A stretch of DNA of 64,000 nt from Arthrobacter_H rhombi (GTDB lineage: Bacteria > Actinomycetota > Actinomycetes > Actinomycetales > Micrococcaceae): assembly GCF_039526245.1 (NCBI RefSeq), contig NZ_BAAAIV010000015.1, positions 62,001 through 126,000 on the forward strand. The letters run 5' to 3'. Made by a program: the position numbers and the translations under genes. The notes under the pieces are model-generated. The model saw only the letters and a list, made by a program, of their open reading frames with translations. It made no database searches and was not told the origin of the DNA. Below are positions 44,825 through 53,761 of the stretch, piece by piece; position 1 is the first letter of the stretch, and every line of letters starts with the position of its first letter.

Positions 44825-45720
44825 CGGTGTGCTGCGCGGTAGCCGCCGCCTTCTTCCTGGCCTTCGGCACGCAGCGCCAGAGCAGCGCCGTGCGTGCCAG
44901 CAGCGGCGGACTCGCCGTGTCCTCCCGCGGCATCCTGCGCATGCTGGCGAACCCCCGCTGGCTGACCGGACTGCTGTTGATGGGTTTCGGTACCGTGCTG
45001 AACGTCTATGCGCTGGCCTCCGCGCCGTTGACCGTCGTCCAGCCCATAGGGGCGATCGCACTCGTCATCACCACGGTGGTCAACTCCCGGGACCAGGGAA
45101 TCAGGATCAACCGACCCACCGTACTGGCCATCACCGCCTGCATCACCGGGAGCATCGGCTTCGTGCTCCTGGCGATCAATGCCACCGTCTCCACCCACGA
45201 CGTGAGCCGGCCCCAGGAACTGGCCACGGTGCTGCTGCTCTCCGTCGTCGTCGCCGCATTGCTGGGCATCCTGATCACGTTCCGCCGCAGGATCGGGGCC
45301 TTCATCTACATCATGGGCGCCGGCGTCCTGTTCGGATTCGTGGCCGTGCTCGTACGCACCATTGCCATCGGGCTGATGGACCCCAACGGCAAGTTCCTGG
45401 GCAACATCGCCTGGTATGTCATCGTCGCGGTGGCCGTCGCCGGCCTGCTGGGTACCTATTGTGTGCAGAACGCCTACTCCAGCGGTCCGCCGGACCTGGT
45501 CATTGCCGGATTGACGGTCATCGACCCCATGATCGGCATCGCCATCGGGGTCGGCATCCTGGGCGAGCTGCGACCCGACGTGCACCCGGTGGTGGCGATG
45601 TCCATGGTCGGAGCCGCCGTCATTGCTATCGTGGGTGTCATTGCGTTGTCACGTCATCATCCAGATGTCCTGCAACGCCAGGAAGAAGCACGACGCCGGC
45701 AGGCGCCTTCGGGGGCCTAG
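44812..45720 (+). CDS. DMT-family transporter
   Basis: The 302-residue protein has about nine to ten membrane segments with the EamA/NIPA-like pattern (GFGTVLNVYALASAPLTVVQPIGAIALV and, in the second half, TYCVQNAYSSGPPDLVIAGL in pieces). ATG 44812 follows GGGGGAA within the end of the phosphatidyltransferase gene, so the two are coupled. The substrate is unknown; NIPA relatives move Mg2+, other DMT proteins export metabolites. Confidence 0.8.
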   Translation: MVWLAVCCAVAAAFFLAFGTQRQSSAVRASSGGLAVSSRGILRMLANPRWLTGLLLMGFGTVLNVYALASAPLTVVQPIGAIALVITTVVNSRDQGIRINRPTVLAITACITGSIGFVLLAINATVSTHDVSRPQELATVLLLSVVVAALLGILITFRRRIGAFIYIMGAGVLFGFVAVLVRTIAIGLMDPNGKFLGNIAWYVIVAVAVAGLLGTYCVQNAYSSGPPDLVIAGLTVIDPMIGIAIGVGILGELRPDVHPVVAMSMVGAAVIAIVGVIALSRHHPDVLQRQEEARRRQAPSGA

Positions 45721-45804
45721 CCCCGTCGGCGGAAGGACCACCGTCGGCATGACGTCCTCGACCCATAGCCCGACCCACCCCCGAGCAGCAGGAGCCAGCC
45801 CCCA

Positions 45805-46995
45805 GTGAGCGGTGACAAACCCCTGACCATCCTCATCGCAGCGGACACCTACCCGCCGGACGTCAACGGGGCGGCGGTCTTCTCCCACCGTCTGGCCACC
45901 GCCATGGCCGCGCGTGGACACACGGTACACGTCGTCGCCGCGCGCGAAGTCAACGGCCCCAGCACCGTCGAACACCGCGCCGAGGCAACTGTCCACCGGC
46001 TGCGTTCGCACAGCCAGCCGACCAAATCGACCTTGCGGTTGTGCCTGCCCTGGGATGCAAAGCGTGACATCGCGCATATCCTGGACGAGGTCAAGCCGGA
46101 CGTCGTGCACGTCCAATGCCACTACATGATCGGACAGGCTGCCGTGAACGAGGCGGCACGCCGGGGGATCAGGACCATCGCCACCAACCACTTCATGCCG
46201 GAGAACGTCGATCCGTTCCTGCCTTTCCCCAAGTGGTTCAAGCGCATCGTGGCCCGCAACTCCTGGCGGGACATGGGCAAGATCATGGGCCAGGCAGCAG
46301 TGGTCACGACCCCGACGCCGTTGGCCGCGCGGGCCATGAAGCGCCACGCCCACCTGGGCAAGGTCCTGCCGTTGTCCAACGGCATCAACGCGGCCAACTA
46401 CCAGCTCGCTCCCGGCGAGGAACTTGAGCCGGCCCCCTGGCCCATGATCCTCTTCGTCGGCCGACTGGCCTTTGAGAAGAACGTCATCGTGCTCGTCGAG
46501 GCCCTGGCCCAAACCACTTCCGAGCCGGCCCCCCACCTGACGATCGTCGGCTCCGGCGAACAACGCGAGCCCCTCGAGCGCCGGGCCGCCGAATTGGGCC
46601 TGAAGCACCGGGTCCACTTCACCGGCCACATCGACGACGCGGCACTGCGCAACGCCTACCTCCAGGCCGACGTGTTCTGCCAGCCCGGCACCGCCGAGCT
46701 CCAGTCCCTGGTGACCCTGGAAGCGCTCTCAGCATCGACCCCGGTCGTCCTGGCCGATGCCATGGCGCTGCCGCACCTCGTCGACGACGGCGTGAACGGG
46801 TATCTCTTCGAACCGGGCAACGCCCGGGAACTGGCCGGCAAGCTGGATGCCATCCTCGCCCTCGCCCCGGAGGACCGGGCGCGGATGGGGGCCGCCGGCC
46901 TGGCGAAGGCCGAGCAGCACAGCGAGGCCAAGACGATGGACATCTTCGAGGCGCTCTACCGGGGTGCCGACGCCGACGATTTCCTTCCGGCGTGA
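45805..46995 (+). CDS. GT4-family glycosyltransferase (first of two)
   Basis: The 396-residue GT-B enzyme has the N-terminal acceptor domain start LIAADTYPPDVNGAAVFSHRLA with the glycine loop, HVQCHYMIG, and the C-terminal nucleotide-sugar domain with FVGRLAFEKN (about 210-225), IVGSGEQREPL and the E-x7-E motif in TLEALSASTPVVLADA. GTG 45805 is the start. Closest pattern is to diacylglycerol or phosphatidylinositol mannosyl- and glucosyltransferases. With the phosphatidyltransferase upstream, a membrane glycolipid role is plausible, not shown. Confidence 0.85.
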   Translation: MSGDKPLTILIAADTYPPDVNGAAVFSHRLATAMAARGHTVHVVAAREVNGPSTVEHRAEATVHRLRSHSQPTKSTLRLCLPWDAKRDIAHILDEVKPDVVHVQCHYMIGQAAVNEAARRGIRTIATNHFMPENVDPFLPFPKWFKRIVARNSWRDMGKIMGQAAVVTTPTPLAARAMKRHAHLGKVLPLSNGINAANYQLAPGEELEPAPWPMILFVGRLAFEKNVIVLVEALAQTTSEPAPHLTIVGSGEQREPLERRAAELGLKHRVHFTGHIDDAALRNAYLQADVFCQPGTAELQSLVTLEALSASTPVVLADAMALPHLVDDGVNGYLFEPGNARELAGKLDAILALAPEDRARMGAAGLAKAEQHSEAKTMDIFEALYRGADADDFLPA

Positions 46996-47076
46996 GAACC
47001 TGACGTCGTTGCAGCCCCGGACTCCGGTTTCCATTAGGATGACAAGGGCCGCAGCGACACCGGACGGTGGTGGCAG

Positions 47077-47144
47077 GGGGCGATAGCTCAGTTGGTTAGA
47101 GCAAGGGACTCATAATCCCTGGGTCGTGGGTTCAAGCCCCACTC
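47077..47144 (+). tRNA. tRNA-Met (CAT), 3' end in assembly gap
   Basis: GGGGCGA acceptor, TA, D arm AGCTCAGTTGGTTAGAGC, anticodon arm AGGGA-CTCATAA-TCCCT (anticodon CAT) and T arm GTGGG-TTCAAGC-CCCAC are intact. The 3' acceptor strand begins with TC and then runs into N; TCGCCCC is predicted. Elongator Met is more likely than Ile2 (also CAT in the gene), but the missing end prevents certainty. Confidence 0.88.
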
Positions 47145-47172
47145 NNNNNNNNNNNNNNNNNNNNNNNNNNNN
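47145..47172. other. assembly gap of 28 N
   Basis: All 28 bases are N. The gap starts inside the tRNA-Met acceptor stem and ends 41 bp before the next gene. Confidence 0.99.
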
Positions 47173-47213
47173 GGTGGTTTCGTCAACGGCAGACACCGAT
47201 CCGGAGGGCCAGC

Positions 47214-48410
47214 ATGGACAACGCACTGCACGTGGTCATGTTCACCGACCAGCATCCCCATACCCTGGGTGGCATGCAGACGTCCGTCGAACTGCAGCGC
47301 AAGTTCCTCTCGCGTGCCGGCCACCGCAGCAGTGTTGTATCGCCAGCGCTGCGGGGCAAGGACTCAACGCCGGATCCGGATATCCTCCCGATGCCCACGC
47401 TCCCGCTGGGCCCCGGAGAATACGGGATGTCCATTCCCTCGAAGCGCGCCATCACCACGGTGATCGACGCACTGCGCCGGCGCGGGCCCGTTGACGTCAT
47501 CCACGTCCAGGCCGACTTCTGGGGGGCCGCTGTCGGATACGCCGTCGCCTCGGCGCTGGGGGTCCCCGTCGTCCACACCATGCACAACCATGTCGAAGCA
47601 GGAATGCGGGCGACCATGCCGCTTCCCGGCCTCTTCCAACGCGCCTTCGGGCTGATGCAGCGACGGGTGCTGCACACCGGTGGGCCCACGCCGCGGGATG
47701 CCTGGGCGTACCTGCGCGGCTTCGCGTCCCGGGCCGCCGTGGTGACGGCGCCCTCGACCCATTTCGCCGAACTCCTCCAGGACCACGGCGTGTGCAGGGG
47801 AGTCGAGGTCATCCCCACCGGCTTGGACGACGACGTGGCACACGACCTCCTGGCAGAGCCCCGCGACCGGGCCCCGCGGGACCGGCCCGTGCTGACCTGG
47901 ATCGGCAGGTTCAGCGCCGAGAAACGCCTCATCCCCTTCCTCCAAGCCGTCGCGGCGTCGGGCATCACGGCCCAGGTGGACGTCTTCGGTGACGGCGCCG
48001 ACCGTCATCGGGCCGAACGGTTGGCTGCCGACATCACCGCCTCCACCGTGACCTTCCGCGGCCGGGTGCCCTACCGGCAGATGCTCACCGAACTGCGACG
48101 CAGTGACGCCCTGGTCCAGACGTCGCAGGGGTTCGAGACCCAGGGGATGACCGTCTACGAGGCCGCGGCACTGGGTACCCCCACCGTCTTGAGCGACCAC
48201 CGGATCGCCGCCGACCTGCCACCGGAGATGGTGTGGCTCACCCCCGACGACACGATCGATGGTTTGGCGCGGGCGCTATCGCAGGCCACCGGTGAACTGC
48301 GCGCCGGTCGGCAGGTCGATGCCGGTGCGGTGGACCCGGAGCGTTTCCTGCAAAGCCGGCAGACCGAACTCATGATCGCTGTCTACCGTCGGGCGATCGC
48401 CGGCCGGTAG
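47214..48410 (+). CDS. GT4-family glycosyltransferase (second of two)
   Basis: The 398-residue GT-B protein has FTDQHPHTLGGMQTSVELQ at the N terminus, VIHVQADFWGAAVGYAVASA, HTMHNHVE, and a C-terminal domain with WIGRFSAEKRL, FGDGADRHRAE and the E-x7-E block in FETQGMTVYEAAALGTPTVL. It shares layout with the GT4 gene before the tRNA-Met and may add a second sugar to the same lipid or glycan. Its last 41 bp overlap the 3' end of the M23 gene on the other strand. Confidence 0.84.
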   Translation: MDNALHVVMFTDQHPHTLGGMQTSVELQRKFLSRAGHRSSVVSPALRGKDSTPDPDILPMPTLPLGPGEYGMSIPSKRAITTVIDALRRRGPVDVIHVQADFWGAAVGYAVASALGVPVVHTMHNHVEAGMRATMPLPGLFQRAFGLMQRRVLHTGGPTPRDAWAYLRGFASRAAVVTAPSTHFAELLQDHGVCRGVEVIPTGLDDDVAHDLLAEPRDRAPRDRPVLTWIGRFSAEKRLIPFLQAVAASGITAQVDVFGDGADRHRAERLAADITASTVTFRGRVPYRQMLTELRRSDALVQTSQGFETQGMTVYEAAALGTPTVLSDHRIAADLPPEMVWLTPDDTIDGLARALSQATGELRAGRQVDAGAVDPERFLQSRQTELMIAVYRRAIAGR

Positions 48411-48942
48411 CCTCCGGTATCGGCAGCAGCACCGAGGGGCGCCGGTCCATCACCAGCGACAGGGGGTCGATGTACTCGCCGTTCAGGCGCACCCCCCAAT
48501 GCAGGCAGACATCCGAACAATGCCCGCCAACATCCACGCTGGCGATCCGCTGGTCCCGCGAGACGACCTCACCCACCGCGACGTCGGCGAGTGCCGGCTC
48601 GAAACTGGAGACCAACCCGTTGCCGTGGTCCACGGTCACCACCGGGCGGTCAACGACCACGCCCACGAAGGCCACGACACCCGCGGCGGGGGAGCGCACC
48701 GGTGCGCCGCGTGCGGTGGTGAGGTCAACGCCGCGGTGTCCGGCGGACCAGCGCGAATCCGGCCGATCGAACACCGCCAGCAGCTGGTCCGGTCCGCCCG
48801 CGGGCCAAGCCCAGGCCCCCGCAGGTGCAGGCGCCTCCCCGGCCGGCGGACGGGGCGCCACTGCGGAGGCAGGCCCCACGGCCAGCAGGGCGCAGGTGAG
48901 CAGGAGCGCGGTGGAATGAAAGCGGGAAATCGACGTGTCCAT
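48370..48942 (-). CDS. secreted M23-type (LytM-like) protein
   Basis: The 190-residue protein has a signal peptide (LLLTCALLAVGPASA, cleavage near residue 27) and a LytM domain (about 45-165): WSAGHRGVDLTT gives His69 and Asp73, and CLHWGVRLNGEYIDPL gives His148. The first His of the usual HxH pair is Cys146. Proteins with this CLHWG variant are frequent in actinobacteria as I recall; peptidase activity is doubtful, and a peptidoglycan-binding or activator role is possible. The 3' end overlaps the convergent GT4 gene by 41 bp. Confidence 0.82.
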   Translation of the reverse strand: MDTSISRFHSTALLLTCALLAVGPASAVAPRPPAGEAPAPAGAWAWPAGGPDQLLAVFDRPDSRWSAGHRGVDLTTARGAPVRSPAAGVVAFVGVVVDRPVVTVDHGNGLVSSFEPALADVAVGEVVSRDQRIASVDVGGHCSDVCLHWGVRLNGEYIDPLSLVMDRRPSVLLPIPEATGRRSPDGRQRS

Positions 48943-49062
48943 GCAAGGATCCTGGATGGCAGTTCCGGCGTCTGGTCCCCGCCGTTGATGACGGGGGATA
49001 TCCGGGCGCTGCTGCCGCTTGTGGAGGGCACGACGGCGGTCCGGGGGCCCTCCCCGCTGTAG

Positions 49063-49332
49063 TACACTGGTAACCGCAGTTCTGTGCGTCGATGGCCTGT
49101 GCCTATGGGTCGGATGCGCAGGGAACTGACTTCGCGCATTGCGTCTCCATCCTCAACACTGGATGGACCATGCCGCCCACGGTCCGGAAACCCGGTAGGC
49201 GGCACGGACCGGGACACCGGTGCACAATGCCAGGGGCGCCACCGACCGGTGGAACGCCAGACAACCGAAACAACAGGTGGTTACCGCGATCCCGTCAGGG
49301 ATCGGACTGCTACCGCCGGAAGGAGTTGCGAC
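49063..49332 (+). promoter_or_regulatory. promoter and long leader of rpsB
   Basis: The 390-bp gap between the M23 gene and rpsB holds no gene. TACACT (49063-49068) may be a -10, giving a leader of about 260 nt. It contains CGATCCC-GTCA-GGGATCG (49287-49303), a perfect 7-bp hairpin 14 nt before the AGGAG of rpsB, and a larger CGGTCC/GGACCG pair upstream. Autogenous control by ribosomal protein S2 is known in other bacteria; the structure here is a candidate. Confidence 0.4.
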
Positions 49333-50205
49333 ATGCCCGTCGTAACCATGCGCCAGCTGCTCGACAGCGGCGTCCACTTTGGCCACCAGACCCGTCGCTG
49401 GAACCCGAAGATGAAGCGCTTCATCTTCACCGAGCGCAACGGCATCTACATCATCGACCTCCAGCAGTCGCTGTCCTACATCGACCGCGCCTACGAGTTC
49501 GTCAAGGCCACGGTTGCCCACGGTGGAACCGTGCTGTTCGTCGGCACGAAGAAGCAGGCCCAGGAGGCCATCTCCGAGCAGGCCACCCGCGTCAACCAGC
49601 CGTACGTCAACCAGCGCTGGCTCGGCGGCATGCTGACCAACTTCGCCACGGTCTCCAAGCGCGTTTCGCGCATGAAGGAGCTCGAGGAAATCGACTTCGA
49701 CGATGTCGCAGGCTCGATGTACACCAAGAAGGAACTGCTGCTGATGCGCCGCGAGCTCACCAAGCTGCAGACCAACCTGGGCGGCATCCGCAACCTGACC
49801 AAGGCACCGTCGCTCCTCTGGGTCGTTGACACCAAGAAGGAGCACCTCGCCGTTGACGAGGCCAAGAAGCTGAACATCCCCGTCGTGGCCATCCTGGACA
49901 CCAACTGCGATCCGGATGAGGTCGACTTCCCGATTCCGGGCAATGACGACGCCATCCGCTCCGTCAACCTGCTGACCCGCGTCGTCGCCGACGCCGTTGC
50001 CGAGGGCCTCATCGCCCGCAGCAACAAGCAGAGTGGCAACACCGAGGCCGCCGCAGAGCCGATGGCCGAGTGGGAGCGCGAGCTGCTCGAGGCCAAGCCC
50101 GAAGAGACCGAGGCTCCCGCAGCCGAGGCCGCTCCGGCTGCTGAGGAAGCTCCGGCCGCCGAAGCCGAAGCAGCACCCGAGGCTCCGGCCGAGGACGCCA
50201 AGTAA
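49333..50205 (+). CDS. rpsB: 30S ribosomal protein S2
   Basis: S2 is a late-assembling small-subunit protein. The 290-residue protein starts PVVTMRQLLDSGVHFGHQTRRWNPKMK and keeps the family blocks RNGIYIIDL, QRWLGGMLTNF and PVVAILDTNCDPDEVDFPIPGNDDA. The C-terminal 50 residues are an Ala/Glu/Pro-rich acidic tail typical of actinobacteria. AGGAG precedes ATG 49333. Confidence 0.98.
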   Translation: MPVVTMRQLLDSGVHFGHQTRRWNPKMKRFIFTERNGIYIIDLQQSLSYIDRAYEFVKATVAHGGTVLFVGTKKQAQEAISEQATRVNQPYVNQRWLGGMLTNFATVSKRVSRMKELEEIDFDDVAGSMYTKKELLLMRRELTKLQTNLGGIRNLTKAPSLLWVVDTKKEHLAVDEAKKLNIPVVAILDTNCDPDEVDFPIPGNDDAIRSVNLLTRVVADAVAEGLIARSNKQSGNTEAAAEPMAEWERELLEAKPEETEAPAAEAAPAAEEAPAAEAEAAPEAPAEDAK

Positions 50206-50220
50206 CAACTGTTGGGCCAC

Positions 50221-50254
50221 GGGAGCCGGCGGGCCATCTGGCTCGCCGGCTCCC
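50221..50254 (+). terminator. hairpin between rpsB and tsf
   Basis: GGGAGCCGGCG (50221-50231) pairs with CGCCGGCTCCC (50244-50254), continued by four inner pairs including one G-T, around ATCT. It may attenuate read-through into tsf. Confidence 0.75.
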
Positions 50255-50329
50255 TTCAAACCGGGCCGCGTCCGTGATCGGACCGGCTCGTGGGAACTAG
50301 CTAGATCACCACTGAGAATGGGGTTGCAC

Positions 50330-51169
50330 ATGGCGAACTACACCGCCGCTGATATCAAGGCGCTTCGCGAGCGCACCGGCGCAGGCATGATGGACGTGAA
50401 GAAGGCACTCGACGAGGCCAACGGCGATGCCGAGAAGGCCATCGAGCTCATCCGCGTCAAGGGCCTCAAGGGCGCCACCAAGCGTGAAGGCCGCTCCACC
50501 GCCGAGGGCCTGGTTGCCGCCAAGGTCGTCGACGGCACCGTCGGCGTCATGATCGAGATCAACTGCGAGACCGACTTCGTCGCCAAGAACGACAAGTTCA
50601 TCGCCCTCGCCGACAAGGTCCTGGAGGTGGCTGTCTCCACCGGCGCCGCCGACCTGGAGGCCCTGCTGGCCGCCGATGTCGATGGCAAGAAGCTGTCCGA
50701 CGTCGTCATCGAAGAAGGCGCCATCCTGGGCGAGAAGGTTGTCGTCCGCCGTCTGGCCCGCCTCGAAGGCGCCACGGTTGATGCCTACCTGCACAAGACG
50801 TCCAAGGACCTCCCGGCCCAGGTCGGCGTCCTCATGGTCGTCGATGGTTCCGGCGAAGCCGCGCAGACCGTCGCCCACGACGTGGCAGTGCACACCGCGG
50901 CACTGGCCCCGACCTACCTGAGCCGCGAGGACGTTCCCGCCGAGACCGTCGCCAACGAGCGTCGCATCGCCGATGAGACCGCCCGCGCCGAAGGCAAGCC
51001 GGAAGCCGCACTCACGAAGATCGTTGAAGGCCGCATGACCGGGTTCTTCAAGGAGATCGTGCTGCTGGACCAGCCGTTCGCGAAGGACTCCAAGCAGGTC
51101 GTTGGCAAGGTGCTCGAGGGCGCCGGCGTCAAGGCTACCGGGTTCGCCCGTTTCCGCGTAGGCTCCTAG
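50330..51169 (+). CDS. tsf: elongation factor Ts
   Basis: EF-Ts is the nucleotide exchange factor of EF-Tu. The 279-residue protein has the N-terminal UBA-like domain (ALRERTGAGMMDVKKALDEANGD), the core INCETDFVAKND and the C-terminal KEIVLLDQPFAKDSKQ. ATG 50330 gives the canonical MANYTAADIK; an in-frame ATG 50318 adds four residues. It follows rpsB, the usual order. Confidence 0.98.
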   Translation: MANYTAADIKALRERTGAGMMDVKKALDEANGDAEKAIELIRVKGLKGATKREGRSTAEGLVAAKVVDGTVGVMIEINCETDFVAKNDKFIALADKVLEVAVSTGAADLEALLAADVDGKKLSDVVIEEGAILGEKVVVRRLARLEGATVDAYLHKTSKDLPAQVGVLMVVDGSGEAAQTVAHDVAVHTAALAPTYLSREDVPAETVANERRIADETARAEGKPEAALTKIVEGRMTGFFKEIVLLDQPFAKDSKQVVGKVLEGAGVKATGFARFRVGS

Positions 51170-51212
51170 CAGCTTAACGGCGGCCGGATTCCGCCCGCCC
51201 ATGCGGCATTGA

Positions 51213-51249
51213 CAAGGGGGCGGCCACCACTGAGGTGGCCGCCCCCTTG
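51213..51249 (+). terminator. terminator after tsf
   Basis: A perfect 16-bp stem (51213-51228 with 51234-51249) closes a 5-nt loop. Confidence 0.88.
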
Positions 51250-51314
51250 CCACGCCCAGACCATTTTTGAAACCCAGCACGACGGCGGACCCCGGTCCGC
51301 GACAGGAGTCCTCC

Positions 51315-52067
51315 ATGGCAGCAACCCAGCAGGTAGAACCGACCCAGATCACCAACGAGTCCGGGACCCGTCGCCGGGTCCTGCTCAAGCTCTCCGGTGA
51401 GGTCTTCGGCGGCGGCAAGCTCGGCGTCGACCCGGTGACCGTGCGCGGCGTCGCCGAGCAGATCGCCGCGACCGTCGGCGAGGTGGAGACCGCCATCGTC
51501 GTTGGCGGCGGAAACTTCTTCCGGGGTGCCGAGCTCTCCCAGTCCGGCATGGACCGTTCCCGTGCCGACTACATGGGCATGCTGGGCACCGTGATGAACT
51601 GCCTGGCGCTGCAGGACTTCCTGGAGCAGGCAGGTGTCGAGACGCGCGTGCAGTCCGCCATCAGCATGGCCCAGGTGGCCGAGGCCTACATCCCGCGCCG
51701 GGCCATCCGCCACATGGAGAAGAACCGCGTGGTCATCTTCGGTGCCGGTGCCGGTCTGCCGTACTTCTCCACCGATACCGTGGCCGCGCAGCGGGCCCTG
51801 GAGGTGCGTGCCGACGTCGTGCTCATGGCCAAGAGCGGTGTTGACGGCGTGTACACCGCCGACCCCAAGAAGGACCCCACCGCCAAACGCCTCGAGACGC
51901 TGACCTACGACGAGGCGCTGTTGAAGGACATCCGCGTGATGGACCAGACGGCCATGACCATGTGCAAGGACAACGGGCTGGAAATGATGGTCTTCGGCAT
52001 GTCGGGGGACGGGAACGTCACCCGCGCCATCCGCGGCGAGGCCCTGGGCACGCGCGTCACCGTCTAG
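51315..52067 (+). CDS. pyrH: UMP kinase
   Basis: UMP kinase phosphorylates UMP to UDP in pyrimidine synthesis. The 250-residue amino-acid-kinase-fold protein shows RRVLLKLSGEVFGGG, VGGGNFFRG, DYMGMLGTVMNCLALQDFLE, GAGAGLPYFSTDTVAAQRA and KSGVDGVYTADPKKDPTA. AGGAG upstream of ATG 51315 sets the start. It leads the frr-cdsA group. Confidence 0.97.
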   Translation: MAATQQVEPTQITNESGTRRRVLLKLSGEVFGGGKLGVDPVTVRGVAEQIAATVGEVETAIVVGGGNFFRGAELSQSGMDRSRADYMGMLGTVMNCLALQDFLEQAGVETRVQSAISMAQVAEAYIPRRAIRHMEKNRVVIFGAGAGLPYFSTDTVAAQRALEVRADVVLMAKSGVDGVYTADPKKDPTAKRLETLTYDEALLKDIRVMDQTAMTMCKDNGLEMMVFGMSGDGNVTRAIRGEALGTRVTV

Positions 52068-52169
52068 CCCCGCCACCACCGAGCAGCTCCACCGTGGCAT
52101 AGGATGAATGCTGAGCGTGGAACCCACCCCGGAGCCGTCTGGCGGCACCGGATTCCGAAGGAGAGAGTA

Positions 52170-52727
52170 GTGATCGAGGAAACCCTGCAGGACGCCAACG
52201 AGAAGATGGAGCGTACCCTCGAGGCGACGAAGGAGGACTTCGCCACGATTCGTACCGGCCGGGCCAACCCGGGCCTGTACTCCAAGGTCCTGGTGGACTA
52301 CTACGGCTCGGCGACCCCGCTGCAGCAGCTGGCCTCGTTCGCCGTTCCCGACGCACGTACGATCCTGATCACCCCCTACGACGTCACCGCGCTGCGTGAG
52401 ATCGAAAAGGCGCTGAGCGACTCCGAGATCGGCGCCAACCCGTCCAACGACGGCAAGGTCATCCGCGTGACCCTGCCCGAGCTGACGGCCGAACGCCGCA
52501 AGGAATACGTCAAGGTCGTCAAGGGCAAGGGCGAGGATGCCAAGGTCGCGATCCGCAACCACCGCCGCAAGGCCAAGGAGACCATGGACAAGATGGTCAA
52601 GGACGGCGACGTGGGCGAGGACGACGGCTCGCGTGGCGAGAAGGACCTGGACGCGTTGACCAAGAAGGCCACCGACCAGGTCGATGAGCTGCTCAAGCGC
52701 AAGGAAACCGAGCTGCTGGACGTCTAA
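52170..52727 (+). CDS. frr: ribosome recycling factor
   Basis: RRF splits post-termination ribosomes together with EF-G. From GTG 52170 (after AAGGAGAG) the protein has 185 residues, the standard length, with TIRTGRANPGLYSKVLVDYYG, VTALREIEKAL and the C-terminal helix KKATDQVDELLKRKETELLDV. The stop and the cdsA start overlap as TAATG. Confidence 0.98.
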   Translation: MIEETLQDANEKMERTLEATKEDFATIRTGRANPGLYSKVLVDYYGSATPLQQLASFAVPDARTILITPYDVTALREIEKALSDSEIGANPSNDGKVIRVTLPELTAERRKEYVKVVKGKGEDAKVAIRNHRRKAKETMDKMVKDGDVGEDDGSRGEKDLDALTKKATDQVDELLKRKETELLDV

Positions 52728-53686
52728 TGCCCACTCCGACGCAACCCGACGGCGCTGCCAGCGGCCACGGTGAAGCGCCGGGGCCGGACCCCGCGGCACC
52801 GGCGCCGCTCTCGCGGCGCCAACTGCGGGACCAGCGCGCTGCCAAGCCCTCGCGGGCCGGCCGTGACCTCCCGGCAGCCATCGGGGTCGGGTTCGTCCTG
52901 CTCGCCGCCGTCCTGCTGGGCCTGTTCTTCGTGCCGCTGGCCTTTGTGGGGATCGTGGCGGTGTTCGCCGTCGTCGGTTCCTGGGAAGTCAGCCGCGCGC
53001 TCATGGCCGCGAAGACCGAGGTCCCGCTGCCGCCGCTGGCGGTGGCGGGCATCGTCCTGCCGTTCTCCGCCTATCTGGGTGGCGCCGAAGCCCTCGGGTT
53101 CGCGTTGGCCGGAAGTGTGTTGCTGGTCCTGGTCTGGCGGATCGTGGAGGGCGCGGCCGGGGCCTTCCGCTCCGTCGTTGCCTCCACCTTCGTGCTGTTG
53201 TGGGTGCCCTTCCTCATCAGCTTCGCCATCCTGCTGATGCTGGAGGACCGCGGCCGGACCCTGGTCGCCGTCGTGCTCCTGCTGGTCGTCGCCAACGACA
53301 CCTTCGGCTATCTGGTGGGCGCCTCGCTGGGCAAGCACCCGATGGCACCGAAGATCAGCCCCAAGAAGTCCTGGGAGGGCTTTGCCGGGTCCTGCCTGGG
53401 GGCGATCGTGGTCGGGATCGCGTGCATCGTGTTCATGCTGGACCGCCCCTGGTGGATCGGCATCCCGCTCGCGTTGGCCACGGTGGCAGCCGCGACAGCG
53501 GGCGACCTGGCCGAATCGATGGTCAAGCGTGAACTCGGGATCAAGGACATGAGCAATCTGCTGCCCGGACACGGCGGGGTGATGGACCGGCTGGATTCGG
53601 TCGTCTTCTCCTTCCCGATCGGCTATATCCTTTCGGTCCTGCTGCTCCCCGGCGTGGACGGCACGATTGGCCTGCCGCTGCCCTAA
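52727..53686 (+). CDS. cdsA: phosphatidate cytidylyltransferase
   Basis: CdsA makes CDP-diacylglycerol from phosphatidic acid and CTP, the substrate of the phosphatidyltransferase encoded at 44204-44824. The 319-residue protein has a Pro/Ala-rich cytoplasmic N terminus (about 50 residues), about eight membrane segments and the CDS signature at residues 264-290 (SMVKRELGIKD, then PGHGGVMDRLD). It is translated directly from the frr stop. Confidence 0.95.
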   Translation: MPTPTQPDGAASGHGEAPGPDPAAPAPLSRRQLRDQRAAKPSRAGRDLPAAIGVGFVLLAAVLLGLFFVPLAFVGIVAVFAVVGSWEVSRALMAAKTEVPLPPLAVAGIVLPFSAYLGGAEALGFALAGSVLLVLVWRIVEGAAGAFRSVVASTFVLLWVPFLISFAILLMLEDRGRTLVAVVLLLVVANDTFGYLVGASLGKHPMAPKISPKKSWEGFAGSCLGAIVVGIACIVFMLDRPWWIGIPLALATVAAATAGDLAESMVKRELGIKDMSNLLPGHGGVMDRLDSVVFSFPIGYILSVLLLPGVDGTIGLPLP

Positions 53687-53761
53687 GATGGGTGCAGTAA
53701 TGTGGCGGCCCACCCCGGCCGCCGCCACGTCAGCCAGCAACGCCAGCTTGAGGGAAGTGCA

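Noticed and set aside
47088..47494. Open frames running through the N gap
   Set aside because: They contain unknown residues and overlap the tRNA-Met and the start of the GT4 gene.
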